This document shows positions 12,301-32,044 of a stretch of DNA of 64,000 nucleotides, piece by piece. Both the position numbers and the translations under genes were made by a program. The stretch covers positions 45,386,320 through 45,450,319 of the forward strand of contig NC_061866.1 of NCBI RefSeq assembly GCF_907164915.1, read 5' to 3'. The notes under the pieces are model-generated. The model worked only from the letters and a program-made list of their open reading frames with translations, was not told the origin of the DNA and searched no databases. The first letter of the stretch is position 1. The number at the start of each line of letters is the position of its first letter. This DNA comes from Impatiens glandulifera. Its lineage: Eukaryota; Streptophyta; Magnoliopsida; Ericales; Balsaminaceae.

Positions 12301-15050
12301 CAGGTTCAAATATGGTATGGTGGCACCCTTTATCAAATTTAATTATGTTTTTCATTTGGCCATATCTTTGTTAAATCCGGATGTCAAAACCAAACACCAC
12401 GGCTTCATGTGAAAATATTATTCATCATGTTTTCTCATTTAGTGTGGATCCTGATGAGATTCCGTTTGGTAACAGAGTGTATTTTGTACTTATTCCTGCC
12501 CAAATCCAATTTAAGATTCAGAGATGCCTAGAATAGTCTATGAGTAAAAGATTCAGAAATTCATTGGTGGTTTCTATCCAGATATAGATTCACATACAAA
12601 AGGTTTTCCAAATGAATCCGAATAGTCTATATGAGAAAAACCGTTTCAACTTAGATTTATTCTTTAAAAGAACTCTCTTAGCTTTTTAGTTGTTTGGAAA
12701 ATATGTTCAAATTTGTTATAATTATTAAATATAGTTGCCATTCATATGTAAAAAGGATATGAATTTGCTTGATTGTATTTGTTTATTCACTTGGCAGGAA
12801 AGAAGACTTGGTTTTGCTGAAACCATGAAACTGGAAATTCAAAGGCTTAATCTTAATCTTTCTGCTGCTGAAAGAGACAGAGCTTTACTTTCTATTGGCA
12901 TTGATCCTGCCACCATAAACCCAAACATGGTACTCGACGAATTATATATGCGAAGATTACGTAAGATTGCAGACCAACTTGCTATTCTTGGACATACTTC
13001 AGCTGAAGACAAGATTACTTCTTCTATTGGTCTAGATGCCATAGACGATAGTCCCATAGATTTCTGGAATATTTCCGGTATTGGTGAGAGTTGTGTAGGT
13101 CAAAATTGTCAGGTTCGTGCAGAAATCGGGGCAAACCGACTAGCATCTTCTTCAAATTCTTCGGCTTCTCAATCATTCTCTATGTGTTCTCAATGTGAGA
13201 AAAAGGTTTGCAAAGTCTGTTCAGCTGGAAAAGGAGCTCTTTTGTTGGAAAGCTTTATCTCAAAGGCGACATCAAATTATAACGGTTTATCAAGCCAAGG
13301 CGGGTCAAGCGAGACAAACCGTTCAGCAGCTCTCGATGGTGTCATCTGTAAAAAATGCTGCAACGATGTAGTCCTGGACGCTTTGATGTTGGATTATTTG
13401 AGGGTCTTGATTAGCAAGCGTAGAAGTACTCGTTCAACTAAGGCTTCGAAGAAGGCTTTAGATCATGTTATAGCCTTTTCATTAAAGAATTCTCCTCCTA
13501 AAGCACAACAATCTAATTCACAGTTGCAGACTAAACAACTACTTAATGGAGAGGATTCTCTTGCTGAATTTCCTTTCGCCAGCTTCTTGCACTCGGTACA
13601 ATCTTTCGTTCTTGAAAATTGGGTTATGTTAGATATATAATGGACAAATATTTTTTGTAAAAAGAAAAATAAATAGAGGGTATTTTAGTATTTGGTTGAT
13701 GATTTGAATAATGTTATTTGATTGATGAGATAATAATCCAGCAGATCAAATAAGGGCCAAAACTTTCTTTCTTTCTTCATGAATTCAAACAATTATGACA
13801 TTTTATTTATTTTATGAATGTAGGTGGTAACAGCAACAGGATCTGCCCCATATCTGTCGCTGCTTACACCACCTCTAGATTCAGGATTAGATACTTTGTA
13901 CTGGAAAGCTCCTTCTTCCGTATCATCAGTTGAATTCACCATTGTTCTTGGTAATATCTCCGACGTGTCTGGAGTCGTTCTACTCGTCAGTCCTTGTGGC
14001 TATTCTATGTCAGATGCACCTTCCATCCAAATCTGGGCTAGCAATAAGATGCAAAGAGAGGAGAGATCATGCATGGGAAAATGGGAGATCCAGTCGTTAA
14101 TCTCATCTTCCTCCTCGGAACTTTGTGGGCCAGAAAAACCAAACACAGTTCCAAGGCACGTTAAGTTTGTATTCCCTAATCCTTTTAGATGTCGCATAAT
14201 TTGGTTAACAATGAATCTTCAGAAAGTTGGTTCAAGATCAGTTAATCTCGGAAGAGACTTCAATCTGATGTCTCTAGACGAGAACCCATTTGCAGAGCTT
14301 GATCGTCGCGCCTCTTTTGGAGGAGTAACTGAAACTGAACCATGCCTCCACGCTAAAAGAATTTTAGTGTTTGGAAAACCTGTTAGTAAAGATGTGGAGC
14401 TTTCACAATCTAGTGGATCTAATCAAGCAAATATTAGAAGCTGGTTGGATACACCTCCACAACATAATAGATTCAAGGTAACTGTAGAGGCAGAGAGATT
14501 AATGGAGAATGATCTTGTTCTAGAACAGTATCTTCCACCGGCTTCACAATTAGTAGCTGGATTTCGTCTTGATGGGTTTTCCGCAATAAAACCTAGGTTT
14601 ACTCATTCGCCTTCTTCCGATGATGATATGAAGTTTCTTGAGGATAGATATATCTCTCCACCTGTATTATACATTCAAGTATCAGCTCTCCAGGTATATA
14701 TAAAGCTTGTTTAAATGTTTTGATTCATTCGGTTTTGAGTTAATCTTGTGTTATTATTAAAAATGCAGGAGCCACACAATATGATTACGGTTGCTGAGTA
14801 TCGATTGCCAGAGGTTAAACCAGGGACAGCAATGTACTTTGACTTTCTGAGACCGATACAATCTCAACGTATCTCGTTTAGACTTCTGGGTGATGTAGCT
14901 GCTTTCGGAGATGATCCATCTGAAAGCGAGGATTCTGAAACTAGAGGCTCTCCTTTTGCTGCTGGATTGTCTTTGTGGAATAGAATAAAGTTGTATTATT
15001 ATGGCGATCCTTATGAAGTGGGGAAATGGGCTAGTCTTTCCACCGTTTAA
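6387..15050 (+). CDS. SAC9: SAC9 phosphoinositide phosphatase (SAC + WW domains)
   Basis: Eleven coding exons: 6387-6399, 7135-7733, 8453-8585, 9128-10344, 10849-10956, 11101-11271, 11530-11772, 11874-12314, 12798-13595, 13824-14693, 14769-15050. They sum to 1624 aa, close to the ~1630 aa of Arabidopsis SAC9, with conserved blocks in the same order throughout. The SAC domain fills the N-terminal third. Its catalytic Cx5R(T) motif is CADSLDRT at Cys458-Arg464. A WW domain follows at about 509-540 (LPPGWEKR ... TTTWNHP). The long C-terminal region has Cys-rich pairs ([17 protein letters not shown]) and ends [18 protein letters not shown]. In Arabidopsis SAC9 limits PI(4,5)P2 and affects stress signalling and endocytosis. 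Exon 1 encodes only MESP plus one base. All key residues are present and no frame break is seen. Confidence 0.95.
7796..7875 (+). repeat. tRNA-like SINE remnant in SAC9 intron 2
   Basis: Within the intron 7734-8452 the sequence TTAGCACAGTGGCAAAGGG resembles a tRNA A-box region. About 45 bases on, GGGATTCGAAACCC resembles a B box (GGTTCGANNCC). Their spacing fits a tRNA-derived internal pol III promoter. No complete cloverleaf is apparent, so a degraded SINE head is likelier than a functional tRNA gene. Confidence 0.4.
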
Positions 15051-15610
15051 TCATTTGATGTTATCGTCACATTTGATTATCGAGTTTTTTTTAACCTTAT
15101 TATAGATTTTATATTATTTTCTTTTGGAGGAAATGCATTATATTGTTATATTTGGCGGAAGATTGTTATACACATGGGCAAAACATGTATTTTTTCAATA
15201 GAATTTGAATTTTCTTATATTTGGTTATGTTCCTATTTACAAAATAATATGAATCATGAAAGCTGAGGTGTAGATCATTGTGAGGGCCGTGTATGAATAC
15301 ATATTAAAAGAAACAAATTAAAATTTATACTACACCAACAAGTCAGTTTCAATTTTGAATTTTTTTTAGTTGTAGAATGATAAAATAAAGAGTTTTCAAG
15401 TTGGTTCCCTTAAAAACACTTTTCATCATTTTTTTTTCTTTTTAAAAGTGGATTAACTATATTTTCTTATTGATTTTGTGGTTGAAATATAAAATTAAAA
15501 TATATAATTTGACAAATTTAATTAATGTTTGGAATTGTCAAAATTAGCTCTTTATCGGACAATTGAGATTTCATACTTTTTTAAACTCTTAAAACTTCGC
15601 TAACTTATTA
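15051..15610. other. SAC9 3' UTR and AT-rich spacer
   Basis: This covers the SAC9 3' UTR and AT-rich spacer. No gene or structured element is evident before the foldback that begins near 15611. Confidence 0.5.
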
Positions 15611-15620
15611 TTCATGTAAT

Positions 15621-15780
15621 ATTTATAAATAAATAAAATATTTATATCACTAATTTAACTATTGAATTTCACCAAATAAAAAGTATTATTGAATCCTAGA
15701 AAATTGGTAGACAAAAATATTTTATTTGTTTAAATTTTATAGTTAAATTAGTGATATAAATATTTTATTTATTTATAAAT
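15621..15780. repeat. Foldback element with perfect 40-bp arms
   Basis: Bases 15621-15660 are the exact reverse complement of 15741-15780 (40 of 40), separated by an 80-base AT-rich loop. Weaker complementarity continues a few bases outward. The size fits a MITE or foldback transposon. No coding frame lies inside. Confidence 0.85.
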
Positions 15781-15788
15781 GTCACATA

Positions 15789-15892
15789 AAAAATAAATTA
15801 ACATTTTTTTATAACTTTAATAATAAATTAACATTTATTTTATAACTTTAATAATAAATTAACATTTTTTTTATAACTTTAATAATAAATAG
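15789..15892. repeat. Short AT-rich tandem repeat (three units)
   Basis: Three consecutive units of about 33-35 bp each carry AAATTAACATTT, a run of T/A, and TATAACTTTAATAAT. They sit directly beside the 40-bp foldback. No function is evident. Confidence 0.7.
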
Positions 15893-15956
15893 TCTCAATT
15901 TATAAAATTTGAAAAAATAAGTCTCAAATCTCATTTGCCCACATATAAAAAAAATA

Positions 15957-16145
15957 AGGAAAATTTGACGAAATGACCCTAAAAATACCCTTAAATTTGA
16001 CGAAATGACCCATTTTTACAAAAATTTTCATCGCGAGACGATCTTACTTTTCGCGTTAAGCGACTGAATAATTTTGTCAAAATATTTTAAAGTGTTCACC
16101 ATCACGTTTAAAATGCTTTTTAGAATCATTTCGTCAAATTTCCCA
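15957..16145. mobile_element. MITE with GGAAAATTTGACGAAATGA-type ends
   Basis: The left end reads GGAAAATTTGACGAAATGAC and the right end reads, in reverse complement, GGGAAATTTGACGAAATGAT. This makes terminal inverted repeats of roughly 25 bp around ~140 bp with a TCGCG-containing core. Relatives with the same ends occur at about 37846, 51428 and 51780. Non-autonomous: no transposase. I could not fix the target duplication. Confidence 0.65.
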
Positions 16146-16277
16146 TAAAAAAATCTTATTATAAATTGGTAAACATAAATTCTGTATTTATTATAAATAA
16201 TAAATACAAATATAATAAAAAAAAATGATTAAAAATAAATAAATATAATATAGAGGTGTGGGTAGAGTTGTCATTTG

Positions 16278-16398
16278 ATTATAAAACAAAGCCTAGTTAG
16301 GGCTTTCATTCTTGCTATTTATGGCGGGGAGTCTTTAATGTAAGAACCATTTTGCTAAAGTAGCCAGCTTCGAGTTTGTGATTTCGGCAGCTGCAACA
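16278..16398 (+). promoter_or_regulatory. RPL5 proximal promoter and leader
   Basis: A TATA-like ATTATAAAAC (16278-16287) is followed by TAGTTAGGGCTTT, whose complement AAAGCCCTAACTA resembles the telo-box common upstream of plant ribosomal-protein genes. The ATG is about 100 bases downstream. Assignment rests on motif and position only. Confidence 0.4.
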
Positions 16399-18119
<1,721 letters not shown>

Positions 18120-18648
18120 AAGATCCAAACATTGTTTAGTTGTTAGTGAGTTTTTATCCGAATTTATTGAAACAGTTTTGCAATTGGCGGGTTTGAAGTT
18201 TAGATATTTTTATTTCAACTAGTTTTGCTTCGCCATTAATGGTAGTTGATATGGTGACTTAATCACATAATTAAATTAAATACTCATTGACAAATGAACT
18301 GTATTTTCATTTCTTTATGCATCAATCAATCATCTCTACCTATTATGCTATATCATAGTCTCATTTAAAAAATTATAATAGCAACTAACTAATTTCTTGT
18401 CTTTTAATATCAATTTTTAATTTAATTATATTAAATTTTTTTATTTAAATTTAAAATTTAATCAAAAAATACTATTGACCAAATAATGTTTTTATTTTCA
18501 AATTAATTTAATAAATTTGATAGATTAATAAACTTTAAAAGGGCCCAGCGTAGGACGGCTAAGACTTTCCGCCTTTCAACATTGGTCAACAGGAAAATGG
18601 TCTTGGTTTTACATGGAAAACTCTCATTAATGAAATTTGTATTATTAG
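18120..18648. other. RPL5 3' UTR and spacer
   Basis: RPL5 3' UTR followed by AT-rich spacer. A GC-richer patch at 18541-18610 (starting GGGCCCAGCG) includes GGTCAAC, the complement of a W-box core (TTGACC). It lies roughly 700 bases upstream of the kinase ATG; whether it is used is unknown. Confidence 0.35.
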
Positions 18649-18978
18649 TAATTATTTGTATTTTAAATATATTAAATTAGAAAAATGATAAAAAAATTAG
18701 TGAAAGCAATTCAACGAATCAATGTGGGTAATAGAGAGAAAATCTTAAAAATATTCCGAAATGCTTATTTTGGATCTCGAAACGGGTATTTCGAGACTCA
18801 AAATGAGCGATTTTAAGACCTGGGGACAACCTGAAAGGCATTTCAAGACCCAAAATGAGCGGTTTCTCGAGACATGGGACAACCTGATAGGTCACTCCCA
18901 CGTGGTTAATTTTTTATTTTTTATCATTTTTCTATATTAATTATTATTAGTTAATTATTTATATTTTAAATATATTAA
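18649..18978. repeat. MITE-like unit with internal ~55-bp repeat
   Basis: Near-identical ~28-bp direct repeats (AATTATTTRTATTTTAAATA core) lie at about 18649-18676 and 18950-18978. Just inside them are inverted TAGAAAAATGATAAAAAA ends (about 18677 and 18940). The core (18760-18890) contains two tandem copies of a unit with CAAAATGAGCG and GGGACAACCTGA. It looks like a small composite transposon or minisatellite, with no supported coding content. Confidence 0.5.
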
Positions 18979-19081
18979 TTATATAATAATTTCATTAATT
19001 AATAAGAATCTATTAGGGGAAAAACATGAAATCCATAAGAAATGAGGAGAAGAAAAAGGAAAGTTGAGATCACACGGACAC

Positions 19082-19120
19082 CGTTCTTCTCTCTCTTTCT
19101 CTCTCTTTCTCTCTCTATAT
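19082..19120 (+). repeat. CT-rich microsatellite in MPK6 leader
   Basis: A run of CTCTCTTT/CTCTCT units lies about 160-195 bases before the kinase start codon. CT-rich tracts are frequent in plant 5' UTRs near the transcription start. Confidence 0.6.
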
Positions 19121-19277
19121 TTCATATATATCTATCTCCATCTGTGTGTAAGATCTATTGATTATTGTTAGATCCAAGGCTAAAAATAGCAGTTTCTCCC
19201 GTGGTTGGTGTGTGTGAGAGAGAAAAGGAGGACAAAAGGAAGGGGAAACGCAATATTTGGGGCTTACAATTGAAGAA

Positions 19278-22334
<3,057 letters not shown>

Positions 22335-22344
22335 TATATTGTTT

Positions 22345-22858
22345 ATGAAGCCCTAGCGAGCGAAAGAACGGAGATTTGAAGAAGAGCAGCCTGAAGCTCG
22401 AGTTCCTCGTTTATGCTTTAAAGTTCAATCTTCAAGTCAATTATTCAGCCATAAACTTTCCTTTCTCAGGTACGTAATCTCTCTTCTTTGTTAATTTGAA
22501 TTTGATTCACGATTTAGGTTTTCATTAAGAAGAACTTGTATGTTTGAATTTCCGAGCCTAATTCAATTGAATCACATAATGAAGGATTGAAATTTTAGTG
22601 AAGTGTTATGCTCTCTCTATCTGAAGGGATAATATAATCCTATTCATAAATTACTTTTCTGGGTTTGAAGACATTGGTAAATTTGAAAAGGTGAACATTG
22701 TCGATGTCTAAGTCTAAATTGAGGAGCTATTTACCATCATGTTGTAGTTTACAGTTTGTTCTCTTTTAGGATATTGTATTGTATAGAAAGTAAACTATAA
22801 TTCACCATATTATACCAATTTCTCATCTGGTAAGGTCCTGCAGTGTTGGATAAAGGAG
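22345..22858 (+). promoter_or_regulatory. LSM6 leader with probable 5' UTR intron
   Basis: A GC-richer leader (AAGCCCTAGCGAGCG ...) ends at CTTTCTCAG|GTACGT, a strong donor at about 22471. A pyrimidine-poor acceptor GTCCTGCAG|TG precedes the ATG by about 20 bases. Splicing these would remove a ~370-base intron from the 5' UTR. No transcript evidence is available. Confidence 0.45.
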
Positions 22859-23814
22859 ATGAGTGGAACAGGAGAGAAAACGTCTGGAGCTACCAAGACT
22901 CCTGCTGATTTTCTTAAGTCAATTCGTGGGCGACCAGTTGTTGTCAAGTTGAACTCTGGTGTTGATTATCGAGGTCAGCTATTATTTCAACTTTCTTATT
23001 GTTCATTGACATTTTTTCTATCTGTTTTTGCATTAGCGCGTTACCTGCTTGATATATATGTTCTAAGTAGTTCAGTGACATTAAAAAAAGGCTTCTATAA
23101 TCCATCAAGATGTTGCATATCTCACTTTCTTTGAAGCCAAATATTCAATAAGTTGCAAAGAAACATGGCTTCTTGATTTCTTCTTTTAATCTTTGTGTTG
23201 ACAATTGAAACAAATTTCAATGAAATAATTCAGGGAAATCTACAGACAGACAAATATGCAAATCACCTCTTCCTTTTGTCATAAGGCACACCTTCTGGCC
23301 AAATGAAATCTAGCTAAGAATGCAATAAAATTTATTTGGGATGGCTAGATTCCAAAGCCTCTTCCATCTAAAAACATCTGGATGAGACTCCACAAGAAGT
23401 CATAGTAAACTTCTACAAATCATAGTATTCATTGAAGTTCAGTTGGAGTGCCCATTTACAATTTACTAGCTCATTTCATGATCTTTCAGCTTTATCTTGC
23501 ACACATCCAAAATTTGGTGCTGCAATTTTATATTTGATGAATTAAGTTTGACGTGGTGCATATTATACTTGACAGGCATTCTAGCTTGCCTGGATGGGTA
23601 CATGAACATAGCTATGGAGCAAACTGAAGAATATGTGAATGGACAGTTGAAAAACAAATATGGCGATGCCTTCATTCGGGGAAACAATGGTAAATAAATA
23701 GATTGGATGATACTCACTCATCTTCATTTTGATGGCTTGTTCGCTGAGATTTTATTTTTTTTGGCAGTTCTCTACATCAGTACAACTAAGAGAACACCCG
23801 CGGAAGGGGCTTGA
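22859..23814 (+). CDS. LSM6: Sm-like protein LSM6
   Basis: Exons 22859-22973, 23576-23689 and 23768-23814 encode 91 aa. LSM6 is a subunit of the heptameric LSM2-8 ring (nuclear, U6 snRNA 3' end) and the LSM1-7 ring (cytoplasmic, mRNA decapping). Sm1 motif: TPADFLKSIRGRPVVVKL, then GVDYRGILACLDGYMNI. Sm2 motif: FIRGNNVLYIS. The ending TTKRTPAEGA is close to Arabidopsis LSM6A. Both introns are phase 1 and split glycine (YR|G) and valine (NN|V) codons. The ATG is the first Met and gives the expected MSGTGEK N-terminus. The gene converges tail to tail with the first reductase copy, ~400 bases away. Confidence 0.95.
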
Positions 23815-24020
23815 TTGTTGGAAGACTTGAACTCATGTTGAGACAATCATATAAGTAATTTCCTGTTTGTGACTTTCTTTATGTGATCTCCTTAGAGCTA
23901 TTGTCACAATTCACTAAGCTTGAATAGAATGCTGAGCTCTAGTTTCTATTTTCTTGCAATATCTACCAAAGAGAATGTGATGTTGATGTTGAACCCCTAA
24001 ATTTAATACTCTTCTTACAG

Positions 24021-24150
24021 TCATAGTTGCATAGAGTATTTTGAAAAAGGTCAACTTTTCATTGAAAGTAAAACGCAAGATGCGTTTAGTGAGTTACAAA
24101 TGGGAGGGAAATATGCAACTATATATATATAGTTGCATAGAGTATTTTGC
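24021..24150. repeat. Direct repeat around a 26-bp perfect palindrome
   Basis: TAGTTGCATAGAGTATTTTG occurs at about 24024 and again at about 24131. The second copy is joined to a self-complementary 26-base palindrome (24113-24138, ATGCAACTA arms around TATATATA). It lies in the shared 3' space of the convergent LSM6 and reductase genes. Confidence 0.75.
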
Positions 24151-24218
24151 TGAACATAAATTGAATAGATTTTGGAATACAATATGCAATACATAACCAG
24201 TAACCACCATTATTTTTA

Positions 24219-25521
<1,303 letters not shown>

Positions 25522-25967
25522 TCAAACAAACAACTATACACAGGAGGAGGAGGAGGAGACCTTATTGGCTTTTGAAGTTGACTAATTGCACGATCTGATC
25601 TGATTGGTACAATTGATTGTTTGGAATTTTGATTTTAGTTATAATAATGTCACCATATTCTCCAAATACTAAGCTAATTATGAAACTGGTATTGGTCTGC
25701 ATTTGTTCGATTCAGTTTAATTTGGGCCTAATCAATCTTTTCTTAATCTTCTTTAGGGGAAAATGATAATCATAAGCTTTTTAAGGTTTCGTCCAGCTGA
25801 GTTGAGCCCAAAAAGATATATTTATATAAAAAAGAAATGAAGAAGAATGTTGTATGACTTTGATATTCTGTAAATAAAAGATACAATCAATATTATTCAT
25901 TATTATTAAGGTCTTTGTATAGAACAAACACTGGATATCATTCTCAAACTGGAGAACTTTATTTATT

Positions 25968-29264
<3,297 letters not shown>

Positions 29265-29600
29265 CATCTACAAGAATGTGTGAAGAGAATAACATTTACA
29301 TAGAAAAAATTGGTTATGAAGGGTCACGGATGTCGGCCGGCGTGCTCTTTTTTGTCTTTGTTTAGGGTCAAATCTAAAAAAGCATTTAAATGTGTGATCA
29401 AAAGAAAAAAAGGTTTTTTTATTTTACTTGAAGGTATTAATATTTAATTAATTTTTGTTTTAAAATAAAATAAATTTTATATTTAATATTTTGATGGATG
29501 ACTTAGTTGATAGGATAAGTCTTCGTTGCCTTAAATTATTTCATATTTATAAATGTGTAAAAAAATAAATAATAATTATCAAATAGAGATGTGCTTTATA
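29265..29600 (-). other. Orphan reductase upstream sequence
   Basis: This segment contains GAATGTGTGAAGAGAATAAC, a CATAGAAAAAAT stretch, GGTTATGA and GCGTGCTCTTTT in the same order as 27255-27330 upstream of copy 2. More diverged similarity continues to the CATATTTATAAATGTGTAAA block. On the minus strand a coding region should follow to the left. None is there: the expected gene body has been lost or was never copied. Confidence 0.6.
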
Positions 29601-31626
29601 AGTGAAATATTTAAGATTGTACAATTTTAAAACATAGTTAATTCGAATTGAAATAAATTTTTTAAATTATTTAAATATTTACTCTTTATAAATTTTAAGT
29701 CTTAAGAATATATCATTTTAATTTTTTACCTAAAAAACTGTAGAAAAATATATATTAATCTAGAATAAAATTTTGAAATAAATTAAGAAAAGTAGAGAAG
29801 AAGAGAATACTATTATATTTATTAGTTGAATTAAATAAGTGATCGATAGCAATAAGTAATTAAAATTCAACCAAATATTTTTAATTTTAAGAAAATTATA
29901 TTTAAATCTCTAAATATATTTGAATATATTATCTTCTTATATATATATTTTTTGAATTAAAAAAATCTAACATAATACCCTATAATTAGCTATGTCCCCC
30001 TTAAACTCATATTACAATTAACTTATCAACAAAATAAAAATCAAATAATAGTATCAACTGTATACATTAAATAATCTATGATGATATTGTAGTCTAATCT
30101 ATGCATAAATAAAGATTATAAATTTATAAATAGTTAAATATTTGTAACTAATGAGTTGTGAGTATAAATATAATTAACACTAAAAATTAAACTAGTTTAT
30201 CTCTCTTTATAATTTTATTATTAAGTTATGTATATTTTAATTAAAAAATAATAATTTACAAGATTACTTTTTTATTAATTGTTTCTCATTTTATCTTTTT
30301 TTATTAAAATTTGAAATATATTTTTATATAATTTGTGTTAGCTAATTTATTTATTTGTACATTTTTAAAATAAATAGTAATAATATGAGAGAATTAGATA
30401 AATATAATATATATAATATATAGAATAAATAATTAAATATAAAAATTATTAATTGTTATTATATTTTTAATTATTTATTTATTTTCACTGTACACTAAAT
30501 TTGTCTCACCCTACCGACAAATTAATTTGTTGTTGAACAAATATAAGGACGTCAATATATTTGATTTATTATGTTGTAGATAATTATTATTTTGTATTAA
30601 TTATATTATTTTATTTTAAATGATATTTTATCTTTAATTTTGTGTGTGTTTATGTAAGACTAATTGTATGATAATTAAGGACAACTTGTATAAATTTTTA
30701 CAAGAAGAAATGTATGTAAATATATGTTTTTATTAATACTGAAAGGCATTGTTCAGATAAAAATTAATAATTATAAATAATTTTAAAAATATGACTATTA
30801 TTTTTGATAATTTTTTTTTAAAAAGTATTGATATATAAATAAAATAAAATTTAATAATTTAAAATATAGGGTATTTTAATATTTTGATTAATGAAAGGAG
30901 TGGTGTAATTATTAAAAAATGATTGATTAAAAAATTGATTTTATTTAAATTATTTTAAAAACTTAAACCGAGACTAAAATTTATAAGGCTGTATTTTAGT
31001 GCATACAAGAATAAAGAGTGAAAATAGAAAATTAGAAAATAATTAATATTTTTTATATTTAATTTTCTATTTTCTATCTTTTATATTATATATATATATA
31101 TATAATTTTTGAAAATAATAAAAATATATATATATATATATAATTTTAAAATATATTTAAGTTTGTTATATATATATATAATATTTTTATAATTTAATTG
31201 TATATAATTAAAATATTAAGACATTTTAATAATAAAAAATGAAAGAAGTTGATATTTTTTAATTAAAATATTAAATAAAAAAATAAAAAAAATGGTTTTA
31301 CAATTTTAACTAATTTAAGATGTACCATTAGCTCCCTTTATTATACTGCAAATTTTATTTTGATAAGTTTTATTTTATATTTTCTCATAAAACAAAGATT
31401 ATATTAATCTAAACATATTACATTAATTTTTTAGAATACTAAAATTAAGAGTTAATTTTATTTGAAAAATCTATTATTTCATTCAAATTGCACACTAAAC
31501 TATTTATATATATATGAAAGTGTTAAAATGTTAATTATTCGTTAAGATTAGTGGTTACAAATCTTGACTATGATGAGCCCATATAACATTGGCTCATATA
31601 ACATTTTTTTATAGTAAATTTTTTAA
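29601..31626. other. AT-rich spacer, no gene seen
   Basis: Very AT-rich sequence with short (TA)n tracts near 31087-31107, 31122-31142 and 31166-31180. I could not support a gene, RNA or complete transposon. Confidence 0.5.
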
Positions 31627-31905
31627 TCCTCTCCGGGTCAAAGCGAACGCCTGAACGTGGTTCCATTCAAAGGGTATATCGAGAGACAGATCATAAGAAG
31701 AGAGAAATCGAGAGACAGATCATAGATAATTCGAGGACTCATGCCCAGGAAGTGTCTATGAACATGAAAGGCTTTTCTGTCAATTCAGCCAATCACCATG
31801 ACGGCAGGGATTTGCTGACTTACAATAATATCGGTGCTTCGATGATAACACCTTACATTATATGTTACAACTTTCTAGATCGCAAACAAGGTTAACATGA
31901 CCCTA
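31627..31905 (+). other. Unassigned GC-richer block, possible captured exon
   Basis: This block stands out from its AT-rich surroundings. It has a leader with the duplicated motif ATCGAGAGACAGATCATA, then ATG at 31760 opening a frame (MNMKGFSVNSANHHDGRD, then a stretch ending IICYNFLDRKQ). The frame meets a possible donor, CAAG|GTTAAC, near 31890. I do not recognise the peptide, and no second exon is evident before the hAT element. It may be a captured or orphaned gene fragment, or chance. Confidence 0.25.
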
Positions 31906-31968
31906 GATTTATTTATCTGTTTAAACGATCTGAATTCGTTTATGCGTGAATTATCTTTTGACCATACA

Positions 31969-32028
31969 ACAATTGTGTTAAAAGTTCAATTTATACTAAC
32001 AATTGTGTTAAAAGTTCAATTTATACTA
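31969..32028. repeat. 30-bp tandem duplication
   Basis: Two abutting copies of a unit beginning AACAATTGTGTTAAAAGTTC lie just left of the hAT insertion site. The copies look identical. Confidence 0.85.
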
Positions 32029-32044
32029 TTATATGCAATGCACT

